The position numbers and the translations under genes were made by a program. The notes under the pieces were generated by a model. The model saw only the letters and a list, made by a program, of their open reading frames with translations. It did no database searches and had not been told where the DNA came from. This document shows, one piece after another, positions 1-5,534 of a DNA stretch of 6,320 bases. The stretch lies in assembly GCA_902806365.1 (NCBI GenBank), contig CADCWJ010000576.1:1-6320 (forward strand), in the 5' to 3' direction. The number at the start of each line of letters is the position of its first letter. Within the stretch, counting starts at the first letter, position 1. Source of the DNA: an uncultured Thermomicrobiales bacterium (GTDB lineage: Bacteria > Chloroflexota > Chloroflexia > Thermomicrobiales > UBA6265).

Positions 1-253
1 CGGTATCGCTCGGACTTATTAACAGTGCGATAACGGTCACGAGCATCAGGAGCGCACCACCCATCGCGAGCGCACCACCGCAGGCGGCGCAGAAACGCGC
101 CCACTGCATCTGGTCAACCAATTGTTGCGCCCCCAGGACATCGGTAGCCGCTCGTGGCCCTCGGTCTCGAAGGGCGGGGCCCAGATCGCGCAGCAGCCAC
201 CCGATCAACAACAGCGATGACCCCGTACCGATCCCGAACATGATGTAATCCAA
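1..253 (-). CDS. Partial small membrane protein, N-terminal part, function unknown
   Basis: Minus-strand reading frame that runs off the left edge, so only the N-terminal 84 or so residues are present. I do not recognise a family. Two hydrophobic stretches are visible. One lies close to the N-terminus (YIMFGIGTGSSLLLIGWLL). The other follows a polar, Arg-rich linker (RDLGPALRDRGPRAATDVLG) and reads CAACGGALAMGGALLMLVTVIALLI. It is therefore probably an inner-membrane protein with at least two helices joined by a basic cytoplasmic loop. The start is uncertain. I chose TTG at 253-251 because a GGGGAGA Shine-Dalgarno-like stretch sits about 5 nt upstream. A GTG at 274-272 in the same frame would add MSWWGEP and has a weaker ribosome site, and an in-frame TAG lies further upstream. 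The gene lies downstream of the peptidase gene on the same strand, separated by a strong inverted repeat, so co-transcription is doubtful. Confidence 0.6.
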   Translation of the reverse strand, partial: MDYIMFGIGTGSSLLLIGWLLRDLGPALRDRGPRAATDVLGAQQLVDQMQWARFCAACGGALAMGGALLMLVTVIALLISPSDT

Positions 254-304
254 CGGTTCTCCCCACCAGGACACGACCGCGTTCCCATGCTGCCCGTCAC
301 CCGC

Positions 305-349
305 CGTCTCACCCTTCCGGACGCGCTACGCGTCCGGAAGGGTGAGACG
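305..349. repeat. Perfect 21-bp inverted repeat with 3-nt loop (possible terminator)
   Basis: Bases 305-325 are exactly complementary to bases 329-349, leaving only CTA (326-328) as the loop. The arms are GC-rich and centre on CCCTTCCGGACGCG. It lies 98 nt past the stop codon of the minus-strand peptidase and upstream of the next minus-strand gene, which fits a transcription terminator. Neither strand has a T-run after the stem, so it would be a terminator of the U-tract-less kind reported in some high-GC bacteria, or a copy of a dispersed palindromic repeat. No second copy was seen in this window. Confidence 0.6.
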
Positions 350-446
350 TTCCCGATCACATGTTCCGCGGAATGGTACTCGCTCGGAGCATCCGGTTTC
401 GTCCCTGTGGTCAGCCCGGCGGAACGTGGCTTGTTCCCGCGTTCGC

Positions 447-1823
447 TCAGCGTCGGAGGCGTTCGACCAGCGCCGCATAGCCGATCCGTCCAACGTAGTA
501 GTCCTCGATCCGGTACCACTCGTTCGGGGCGTGGGCGCCACTCCCGGGCATGCTCCAGCCCAGGGTCGCGGTGTCGATGCCAAGCTCCTCCTTGAAAATG
601 CCGGTTGCCGGGACCGTTCCTCCCGTGCGGACCACGTACGGTTCCCGGCCGAACAGATCGCGCAGGACATCGCCCACGGCAAGATGGACGGGATTCGACC
701 GATCGAGCACGAACGGCCGGGCCGATCCGGGCAGCGACACAACCTCTACGGTGGCGCCCGGTGGACGATGAGCAGCGACATGGGTCCGGATCAACTCGAC
801 GACCTCGGCCGGATCCTGATCCGGAACCAGGCGACAGGTGATCTTGAGGTGAGCCTCACGCGGGGTGACAGTCTTCACGCCGTCGCCCTGGAATCCGCCC
901 CAGATTCCGTTCATGTCAAGCGTGGGGCGCGCCCACTGGCGCTCGCGCGGTGTCCAGCCAACCTCGCCCCACAGCTCGTCGAGCCCCACTTCGTGCTTGA
1001 GCTCGGCTTCGTCGAACGGGACGGCGGCGATTTCGGCGCGTTCCGCGTCGGTGAGATCCTTGACGTTGTCGTAGAACCCGGCGACGGTCACCCGCCCCTC
1101 CGCATCATGGAAGGTTGCCGCAAGCTGGACGAGCGACTGGACGGCGTTGGGAACCGTCGCACCGTACATCCCCGAATGCAGATCGCTGTTGGCGGTTGCC
1201 AGATTGATCTGGCAACCGCCGAGACCCTTCAGCGCGACCGATTGCGACGGGACGCCCGGCCCGTGCTGACCGCCGTCGGCGGAGACGACAGCGTCGGCCA
1301 TCAGCCAGTCCTTGTACTCCCGAACGATCGCGCGGAGATTCGGGCTGCCGATCTCTTCCTCACCCTCGAAGATGAACGTCACGTTGATGGGTGGCCTGCC
1401 ATCGTTTGCGGCCGCGATCGCCTCGACGCCCTGGATCGCGGTGAGCAGGTTGCCCTTCATGTCCGCCGAACCACGGGCGTAGAGCTTGCCATCACGGATC
1501 GTGGGCGTGAAGGCGTCGCTCTCCCAGAGTTCCAGCGGTTCCGCTGGCTGCACATCGTAGTGTCCGTAGATCAGGATCGTCGGCTGGGTGTCATCCACCA
1601 GCCACCGGCCGATCACCGCGGGATGCCCCGCCGATTCGGCCAGGATCACATCCGGCACCCCGGCAGTACGAAGGCGCTCGGCCACGATCGTCGCCGCGTG
1701 CCGCACGTCCGCGCGGCGCGCGGGATCGGTACTGACGCTCGGAACGCCGAGCAGATCCACCAGCTCCCGCAGATGATCGTCCTGCTTCGCGTCGAGTCGA
1801 TCCCGCCATCCCTGTTCATTCAT
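447..1823 (-). CDS. M20 family metallopeptidase (dipeptidase)
   Basis: Complete 458-residue protein of the M20/M25/M40 metallopeptidase family, closest in style to the CNDP/DUG1-like dipeptidases that cut short peptides with two metal ions, normally zinc. It is cytoplasmic: no signal peptide or membrane segment is seen. The metal and catalytic motifs are intact: GHYDVQP (His88, Asp90), ARGSADMKG (bridging Asp121), EGEEEIGS (catalytic Glu156 and ligand Glu157), SADGGQ (Asp183) and GAHAPNEW (His431). The inserted lid/dimerisation domain runs from about residue 195 to 390 and includes the family's HSG motif at His216. RTGGTVPA (399-406) matches the usual substrate-binding loop. Length fits the family. 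The ATG at 1823 is preceded by GAGGAAAGGA about 12 nt upstream, a good but distant ribosome site, and no better in-frame start is seen. The exact substrate cannot be read from the sequence; related enzymes include dipeptidases, deacylases and carboxypeptidases. Confidence 0.95.
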   Translation of the reverse strand: MNEQGWRDRLDAKQDDHLRELVDLLGVPSVSTDPARRADVRHAATIVAERLRTAGVPDVILAESAGHPAVIGRWLVDDTQPTILIYGHYDVQPAEPLELWESDAFTPTIRDGKLYARGSADMKGNLLTAIQGVEAIAAANDGRPPINVTFIFEGEEEIGSPNLRAIVREYKDWLMADAVVSADGGQHGPGVPSQSVALKGLGGCQINLATANSDLHSGMYGATVPNAVQSLVQLAATFHDAEGRVTVAGFYDNVKDLTDAERAEIAAVPFDEAELKHEVGLDELWGEVGWTPRERQWARPTLDMNGIWGGFQGDGVKTVTPREAHLKITCRLVPDQDPAEVVELIRTHVAAHRPPGATVEVVSLPGSARPFVLDRSNPVHLAVGDVLRDLFGREPYVVRTGGTVPATGIFKEELGIDTATLGWSMPGSGAHAPNEWYRIEDYYVGRIGYAALVERLRR

Positions 1824-2009
1824 GGGGCCGTTGCATCCTTTCCTCGCTAGTTCCCGGAGTCGTCAATCCCCGCGCTCCTCTCCCCCTCGGCAGTCAGGAG
1901 CCCCCTCCCAGCCGGTCGCAAGGGTGCCGCCACCAGACAGGCGCTGACCGGTGGCTGACAGCCGTTACGGGCATCAGGCGATCGTGTTTCAGATTGCCAC
2001 GCAAGGGGG
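1824..2009. other. Intergenic region between divergent genes, nothing firm
   Basis: This is the first part of the 661-nt gap between the minus-strand peptidase and the plus-strand dehydrogenase. It holds the peptidase ribosome site (about 1836-1845). It must also hold the peptidase promoter, if that gene is transcribed on its own, but no convincing -35/-10 pair was seen on the minus strand. A short imperfect direct repeat, GCTGACCGG then GCTGACAGC, lies around 1943-1963. No open frame here looks like a gene. Confidence 0.4.
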
Positions 2010-2038
2010 TTGACAGCGTCTGCGGGTCTGGATATAGT
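2010..2038 (+). promoter_or_regulatory. Near-consensus sigma70-type promoter
   Basis: TTGACA at 2010-2015, a 17-nt spacer, then TATAGT at 2033-2038. The -35 box is perfect, the spacing is ideal and the -10 box differs from TATAAT at one base. In such GC-rich DNA a chance match this good is unlikely. The expected transcript start is near 2045, directed rightward toward the dehydrogenase start at 2485, giving an untranslated leader of about 440 nt. Confidence 0.75.
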
Positions 2039-2100
2039 GTACGTACAGTCCCGAGGGGCCGAGCGGCAAGCTCGAACTCTCCACCGCCACGATCGCACAG

Positions 2101-2125
2101 CCGAGCTCATTGCGGGGTAGCTCGG
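2101..2125. repeat. Inverted repeat, 7-bp stem
   Basis: CCGAGCT at 2101-2107 pairs perfectly with AGCTCGG at 2119-2125 across an 11-nt loop. It lies about 55 nt inside the predicted plus-strand transcript. It also falls immediately after the stop codon of the candidate minus-strand frame, where it could act as a weak terminator, although no T-run follows on either strand. Confidence 0.35.
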
Positions 2126-2126
2126 A

Positions 2127-2456
2127 TCAGCGAATGACGGCGGGAGACGGTAGATATCCGGTCACGTTGCGGGGCGTTGGCCGGAGAAGTGCCGAATCAG
2201 GGAGAGCGTCGCCGCCGACGCGGTCTTCCGGGACTGTTCCAAACCTCCTCATCCTTCCCCAGCCCGTGCCCCGGTCCTTCGCCCAGGCGTCTGCTCCAAT
2301 CGACTCCACGAGCCGCCTCGGCACGTCCAGGACGAACTCGTTCCATCCATCTTCCACGATGCCTCCCACTGTGCGAGAGTACGAGAACGCTCCATTCCAT
2401 CGCCATCCGGCCGGTCGCGTCTCGATCGCTGCGTGGCTCTGGATGCTTCCGTCCAT
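2127..2456 (-). CDS. Candidate small protein gene antisense to the dehydrogenase leader
   Basis: A 109-codon minus-strand frame that I do not recognise. Its protein starts MDGSIQSHAAIETRPAGW and is unusually rich in Trp and Gly (for example GWRWNGAF, GIVEDGWNEF, GTGWGRM). It has no evident signal peptide, membrane helix or known motif. Three things favour coding. GGAG sits 9 nt before the ATG. First codon positions are dominated by G, as in real genes. The opposite strand is pyrimidine-rich, as expected over a minus-strand gene. A 7-bp stem-loop lies just past the stop. Against it, GC-rich DNA often gives long antisense frames by chance, no family is evident, and a strong plus-strand promoter fires toward it. 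The frame stays open upstream to an ATG at 2513, so the start is uncertain. It could also be a decayed gene fragment. Confidence 0.25.
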   Translation of the reverse strand: MDGSIQSHAAIETRPAGWRWNGAFSYSRTVGGIVEDGWNEFVLDVPRRLVESIGADAWAKDRGTGWGRMRRFGTVPEDRVGGDALPDSALLRPTPRNVTGYLPSPAVIR

Positions 2457-2484
2457 CCGCGCCAGCTCCAGTGAGGCAGCAACC

Positions 2485-3549
2485 ATGCCCAGGGATGTCA
2501 CGATCGTTATCACATCGGATCGCTACGGCGCCGACGAATCGGGCCTCGATCGCGAGCGGGCCCTGCTCGAGCGGTTTCCCGATCTCAACGTCACCCTGCG
2601 GGGTGAACCGGTCAGCTCCGAGGAGGAGCTGATCAGGATCGGGCACATCGCGGATGCCCTGCTCGTCAGCACGCGGGAGGCGATCACTCGCCGCGTCTGC
2701 GAGAGCATCCCGCAGGTGAAGGTGATCAGCCGCTACGGAGTCGGGCTCGACAATGTCGACCTTCCCGCCGCCGCCGACAATGGCATCGTCGTCACGCACT
2801 ATCCCCAGTACTGCACCAACGAAGTTGCCGATCACGCCATGGCGTTTCTCCTCGCCCTGAACCGGCGGATTGGCGAGCTGGATCCCGATGTTCATCGCGG
2901 AGCGTGGTCGACGCACGGTCCGGCGACCACGCGGATCCTGCGGGGCCGGGTGCCCGCACTGCGCGACCTCACATTGGGAATCGTCGGCTTTGGCAGGATC
3001 GGCCAGGCGGTCGCCCGCCGCGCCCAACCGTTCGGACTGAACGTCATTGCCAGCGATCCGTACACCAGCGATGACCTGATCCGCAACGTGGGCGTGACGC
3101 CGGTTTCGCTCGATACGCTGCTGGAGCGGGCGGATCTCCTCACCATCCATGCCCCGCTTACGCCGGAGACGCGTGGTCTGATCGGCAAGGCAGCGCTGGA
3201 GCGCATGAAACCCGATGCCGCGATCGTCAATACCGCTCGCGGGCCGATCATTGACCTTGAAGCGCTGGCGGCGCATCTTGCCGCGCGACCGTCGTTCCGG
3301 GCGGCACTCGATGTCGTCCATCCTGAACCGCTGCCGTCGGATTCGCCACTGTACCGGCTTCCAAACGTGCTGCTGTCGCCGCATTCCGCGTACTACTCGG
3401 AGCGTTCGGTCGAGACCGTCCGCGCCGAGACGTTTCTGTCGGCGATCGCTGTCCTTCGCGGTTACCTGCCGCCGACCGTCGCCAATCCTGACGTACTCAC
3501 CCGTGTCGCCCTCGTGCCCGACCCCGCCCGGGAGACGGTCAGCGCGTAA
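2485..3549 (+). CDS. D-2-hydroxyacid dehydrogenase, CtBP-like (C-terminal binding protein family)
   Basis: A 354-residue NAD-dependent dehydrogenase of the D-isomer-specific 2-hydroxyacid family, which interconverts 2-hydroxy and 2-keto acids in the cytoplasm. The stretch RYGVGLDNVDLPAAADNGI (83-101) followed by YCTNEVADHAMAFLLAL (109-125) is typical of the bacterial CtBP-like branch, and also resembles phosphoglycerate dehydrogenases. The Rossmann loop is GFGRIG within GIVGFGRIGQAVA (165-177), with Asp191 placed to bind the NAD ribose. The catalytic set is complete: Arg252 (NTARGP), Glu281 (HPEPLP) and His300 (SPHSAY). There is no C-terminal ACT domain, so it is not a classical regulated SerA. 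I chose ATG 2485 because the fold begins right after it and GAGG lies 10 nt upstream. The frame is open back to TTG 2110, but those 125 extra residues look non-coding. The true substrate is unknown. Confidence 0.9.
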   Translation: MPRDVTIVITSDRYGADESGLDRERALLERFPDLNVTLRGEPVSSEEELIRIGHIADALLVSTREAITRRVCESIPQVKVISRYGVGLDNVDLPAAADNGIVVTHYPQYCTNEVADHAMAFLLALNRRIGELDPDVHRGAWSTHGPATTRILRGRVPALRDLTLGIVGFGRIGQAVARRAQPFGLNVIASDPYTSDDLIRNVGVTPVSLDTLLERADLLTIHAPLTPETRGLIGKAALERMKPDAAIVNTARGPIIDLEALAAHLAARPSFRAALDVVHPEPLPSDSPLYRLPNVLLSPHSAYYSERSVETVRAETFLSAIAVLRGYLPPTVANPDVLTRVALVPDPARETVSA

Positions 3550-3564
3550 GCGCATCACGCTGAC
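3538..3564 (+). terminator. Possible stem-loop terminator of the dehydrogenase gene
   Basis: GTCAGCG at 3538-3544 pairs perfectly with CGCTGAC at 3558-3564 around a 13-nt loop. The loop contains the TAA stop of the dehydrogenase, and a smaller GCGC/GCGC pairing is nested inside. There is no T-run after the stem, so termination is only a suggestion. Confidence 0.3.
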
Positions 3565-3577
3565 ACGGCGCGACTGC

Positions 3578-3608
3578 TTGGACCAGTCCACCTCCGCACG
3601 GGTACGAT
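3578..3608 (+). promoter_or_regulatory. Weak candidate promoter of the sigma factor gene
   Basis: TTGGAC at 3578-3583 and TACGAT at 3603-3608 are separated by 19 nt, slightly long. The -10-like box overlaps the ATG at 3607. If this promoter is real, the sigma protein must start at a later codon. Confidence 0.2.
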
Positions 3609-4416
3609 GGGTCCACACATGTTCGGTCGTCTCCCCGGAAGGTTGCGTCCCACCCGTATGTTCAGGCTCCCGGCGCCGGTCATCCGAGCGCGGACAGGAT
3701 CCAGGCGCGAACCGGCGAGTGATCGGGCGGTGACGGCCGGTGACTCTTCCGAGGGCGTCCGCGCTCGCGCCAATCCGTACGACGACGAACCGGGCCGCGA
3801 CGACGCATTGATCGCTGCCGCCCAAGGCGGCGATCTGTCTGCCTTCAATGAGATCGTCACCCGCCATGAGCGGATCGTCTTCGCGGTCTGCATGCGCCTG
3901 CTGCGTGACCGCGCGACCGCGGAGGATGCCACCCAGGACACGTTCATCCGGGCCTGGGGCGCGGTTCACACCTTTCAGGGCGGGATACTACGCCCATGGT
4001 TGCTCCGGATCGCATCCAACCGTGCCTATGACCTCCTGCGCGCCAGCAGCCGGCGGCCGGCGGATTCCCTAGACGCCCTGCCCTTCGAGACCGAGCCGGA
4101 ATGGACATCGCGAGCCACCCAGGACGATTCGCCCGAATCGCACGCGGCGCGTTCCGAGCTCAGCGCCGTGCTCGAACGCGCGCTCGACGCGCTGCCCCAC
4201 GACCAACGCCTCGCGATCATCCTGTCCGATGTCCAAGGATACGGCTACGAGGAGATCGCCGAGATTACCGATGTCGCCGCCGGCACGGTCAAGTCCAGGA
4301 TCAGCCGGGGGCGCTCCCGGCTGCGGGATCTCCTTCAGGAGAACGACGAGCACCGGGAACTCTTCGAGCGGTTTGTCCGTTTAACGTCGCGGGACGAGTC
4401 TGCGCGTGAAACCTGA
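3607..4416 (+). CDS. ECF-family RNA polymerase sigma factor
   Basis: Extracytoplasmic-function sigma factor that directs RNA polymerase to a stress or envelope regulon. With the longest start it has 269 residues. Region 2 spans about 66-150 and contains DATQDTFIRAW (107-117, region 2.2, core polymerase binding) and the WLLRIASNRAYDLLR segment (131-145) expected for -10 recognition. A polar linker (about 150-183) leads to region 4 (184-243), whose helix-turn-helix GYEEIAEITDVAAGTVKSR contacts the -35 element. No region 3 or extra C-terminal domain is seen. The first 60 or so residues are Arg-rich, not part of the fold and probably partly untranslated. Other in-frame starts are ATG 3619, ATG 3658 and GTG 3730; the last gives 228 residues, nearer the usual ECF length. 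No start has a strong ribosome site. The downstream zinc-finger anti-sigma gene supports the call. Confidence 0.93.
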   Translation: MGPHMFGRLPGRLRPTRMFRLPAPVIRARTGSRREPASDRAVTAGDSSEGVRARANPYDDEPGRDDALIAAAQGGDLSAFNEIVTRHERIVFAVCMRLLRDRATAEDATQDTFIRAWGAVHTFQGGILRPWLLRIASNRAYDLLRASSRRPADSLDALPFETEPEWTSRATQDDSPESHAARSELSAVLERALDALPHDQRLAIILSDVQGYGYEEIAEITDVAAGTVKSRISRGRSRLRDLLQENDEHRELFERFVRLTSRDESARET

Positions 4417-4618
4417 CCGGCGGGCGGCTGAACCGCCGATGCACCGGGGTCCATCGGCAGCCGCAGGGCGAGGCGAGGCGTCTCGCCTTGTCTTCCTGAA
4501 CCGTTCCAGAAGCCAGCAAGGGGCCCATGTGCATCCCAGCGTCACGCTCCGCATCTTCGCTGATAGATCGTTCCCCCGTGCCCCGTCGCGCGGCGTGGCC
4601 GCGAGCGGTCCGCAGTGA
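4406..4618 (+). CDS. Possible small bridging ORF between sigma and anti-sigma genes
   Basis: A 70-codon frame starting at GTG 4406, inside the last codons of the sigma gene, and ending at TGA 4616-4618, which overlaps the anti-sigma GTG start (4615-4617) as GTGA. The predicted peptide starts MKPDRRAAEPPMHRG and is basic. It has no recognisable domain, signal peptide or membrane helix. About 70% of its third codon positions are G or C, by my count, which is compatible with coding but not strong. The ribosome site before 4406 is weak (GACGAG, about 7 nt upstream). Its main interest is position: translating it would carry ribosomes from the sigma stop directly to the anti-sigma start. It could equally be a chance frame over a structured spacer. 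Confidence 0.2.
   Translation: MKPDRRAAEPPMHRGPSAAAGRGEASRLVFLNRSRSQQGAHVHPSVTLRIFADRSFPRAPSRGVAASGPQ
4423..4488 (+). promoter_or_regulatory. Structured spacer with alternative stem-loops in the sigma/anti-sigma junction
   Basis: Three perfect stems are visible. A: GGCGG 4423-4427 with CCGCC 4433-4437. B: GCCGATG 4435-4441 with CATCGGC 4452-4458. C: AGGCGAG 4471-4477 with CTCGCCT 4482-4488, closed by a GCGT loop and followed by the pyrimidine-rich TGTCTTCCT. A and B share bases 4435-4437, so they exclude each other. Stem C plus the pyrimidine run resembles a weak terminator. The layout could attenuate anti-sigma expression relative to sigma; this is inferred from pairing alone. Confidence 0.3.
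4589..4603 (+). promoter_or_regulatory. Stem-loop just upstream of the anti-sigma start
   Basis: CGCGGC at 4589-4594 pairs with GCCGCG at 4598-4603 around a GTG loop. It ends 11 nt before the anti-sigma GTG (4615), next to the only ribosome-site-like bases (GAGCGG, 4603-4608). It could limit independent initiation there. Confidence 0.3.
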
Positions 4619-5418
4619 GCGCCCGCGACCGGCATATCGCCAACGATGAGCTCAGCGCTTATCTCGACGGTGCGGTCGAGGATGATGTTCGCTGGGCGAT
4701 CGACGATCACCTCGCGACGTGCGCCGCCTGCCGGGCCGAACTGGCCGAGCTTCGGGCCACCGTGCAACTCCTGCGGTCACTGCCGGTCCCCACACGTCCA
4801 CGGTCGTTCCAGCTCGGGCCGGAGCACGCCCGGCCAAGCCCACCGCGAGGGTTAATTCTGACCGTGTTGCCGGTGGCCCGGGCGCTTGCCGTCGCGGCGG
4901 CGATCGCACTGCTCGTCGTTTCCGGTGCCTTCCTGTTCGATTCGACGTCCACCGAGCGGACTGGCAGCATCGTCTTCTCCGAGTCGACCACCGCTGCCAC
5001 GGGCTCCGCCGCCGACGCGGCCGCGCCTCCCCCGGAGGCGGCGGGGGCCGGGGGCGAACCGGGGCCAACCGCTAGTGCTCCGGAAACCAACACTTCCATG
5101 GCCGCCGCCGAGGCAGACGAGCCGCCCCCTACCGATGTCGCCGATGCGGACAACGCAATGGAGGAGGCGGACGAAAGCGCGCAGCCAGAGTCAGCACCTC
5201 CCGCCGAATCCGGGCCCGCACCCGCCGCGGATTCCCCCGCCCAGGAGCAGGCGCCTTCGTCCCGGGAGGCGATGGGCATATCGGGAGGGGGCGGGGACGA
5301 AGCGGATATCCCATGGGGCCCGATCACCGCGTGGCTGGCCGCGGCGACCGTCGCACTCGGAGGACTGTGGGCCACGCTCTCCCGCATCGCCCGGTCTCGT
5401 CCTCGAAGGGGAACCTGA
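4615..5418 (+). CDS. Membrane anti-sigma factor with zinc-finger (ZAS) domain, two membrane helices
   Basis: A 267-residue protein expected to bind and hold the upstream ECF sigma factor at the membrane. The N-terminal cytoplasmic part has the zinc-binding anti-sigma signature Hx3Cx2C: His32, Cys36 and Cys39 in DDHLATCAACRAEL, within a helical zf-HC2-type domain (about 8-52). A first hydrophobic helix spans about 83-107 (VARALAVAAAIALLVVSGAFLF). Residues 108-233 form a low-complexity outer domain rich in Ala, Pro, Glu, Ser and Asp, with no visible fold. A second helix (about 235-256, WGPITAWLAAATVALGGLW) is followed by a basic tail RIARSRPRRGT that would lie inside. Many anti-sigma factors of this type have one helix, so the return helix is notable. 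GTG 4615 is the first possible start after an in-frame TAG at 4564, and its ribosome site is weak. Release of sigma could involve redox change at the Cys residues or proteolysis; neither can be read here. Confidence 0.88.
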   Translation: MSARDRHIANDELSAYLDGAVEDDVRWAIDDHLATCAACRAELAELRATVQLLRSLPVPTRPRSFQLGPEHARPSPPRGLILTVLPVARALAVAAAIALLVVSGAFLFDSTSTERTGSIVFSESTTAATGSAADAAAPPPEAAGAGGEPGPTASAPETNTSMAAAEADEPPPTDVADADNAMEEADESAQPESAPPAESGPAPAADSPAQEQAPSSREAMGISGGGGDEADIPWGPITAWLAAATVALGGLWATLSRIARSRPRRGT

Positions 5419-5444
5419 ACCCGGTTCGCGACGTTACTGATGAT

Positions 5445-5463
5445 GTCCGGCCCGGGGGCCGAC
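5445..5463 (+). terminator. Possible terminator after the anti-sigma gene
   Basis: GTCCGGCCC (5445-5453) pairs with GGGCCGAC (5456-5463) with one bulged C, giving a very stable GC stem 26 nt past the anti-sigma stop. CCTTTAGC follows, a short and poor T-run. It could end or reduce transcription before the SIMPL gene. Confidence 0.35.
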
Positions 5464-5534
5464 CCTTTAGCTCACCCGCTCGACGCGCGAGCAGGAAGTT
5501 GAGACCGTTTCGCTTCGTGAACCTGGAGGAGCAC

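Larger units (their letters stand above)
2045..2484 (+). promoter_or_regulatory. Long 5' leader of the dehydrogenase transcript, unidentified
   Basis: This is the stretch between the predicted transcript start and the dehydrogenase ATG. Visible stems are CGAGC-GGCAA-GCTCG near 2060-2074, a 7-bp stem CCGAGCT/AGCTCGG (2101-2107 with 2119-2125) and GCGTCG/CGACGC near 2208-2223. From about 2235 on, the plus strand is rich in C and T. I looked for T-box, cobalamin, TPP, FMN and c-di-AMP riboswitch core motifs and found none that matched. It could be an unknown regulatory leader. It could also be plain untranslated sequence over a minus-strand gene (see the frame at 2127-2456). Confidence 0.35.

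Noticed and set aside
51..79. Direct repeat AGCGCACCACC (51-61 and 69-79)
   Set aside because: It lies in the coding frame of the partial membrane protein and encodes the repeated GGALAM/GGALLM of a membrane helix, so it is explained by protein sequence.
364..373. Palindrome TTCCGCGGAA
   Set aside because: A 10-bp palindrome is expected by chance at this GC content and is not tied to a promoter.
342..1850. A 502-residue plus-strand open frame across the peptidase gene
   Set aside because: The minus strand carries a complete M20 peptidase with all metal ligands here; the plus-strand frame has no recognisable motifs and is an antisense shadow of GC-rich coding DNA.
2056..2085. tRNA T-arm-like TTCGAGC on the minus strand
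   Set aside because: The flanks do not pair as a T-stem and there is no acceptor, D or anticodon stem at the right distances.
2045..2260. T-box or known riboswitch in the dehydrogenase leader
   Set aside because: No T-box consensus (AGGGTGG-ACCGCG) and no core motifs of the cobalamin, TPP, FMN or c-di-AMP classes could be found; only short unspecific stems are visible.
2110..2484. N-terminal extension of the dehydrogenase back to TTG 2110
   Set aside because: The added 125 residues are Ser/Pro/Arg-rich and lack any dehydrogenase feature; the fold and a suitable ribosome site begin at ATG 2485.
2197..3969. A 590-residue minus-strand open frame across the dehydrogenase and the start of the sigma gene
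   Set aside because: It is antisense to two clearly recognised genes and its product is Arg-rich without any motif.
5471..5534. ECF-type promoter (GAAC-like -35) directly before the SIMPL gene
   Set aside because: The only GAACC match is about 10 nt before the start codon, overlapping the ribosome site region, which leaves no room for a -10 box and transcript start.
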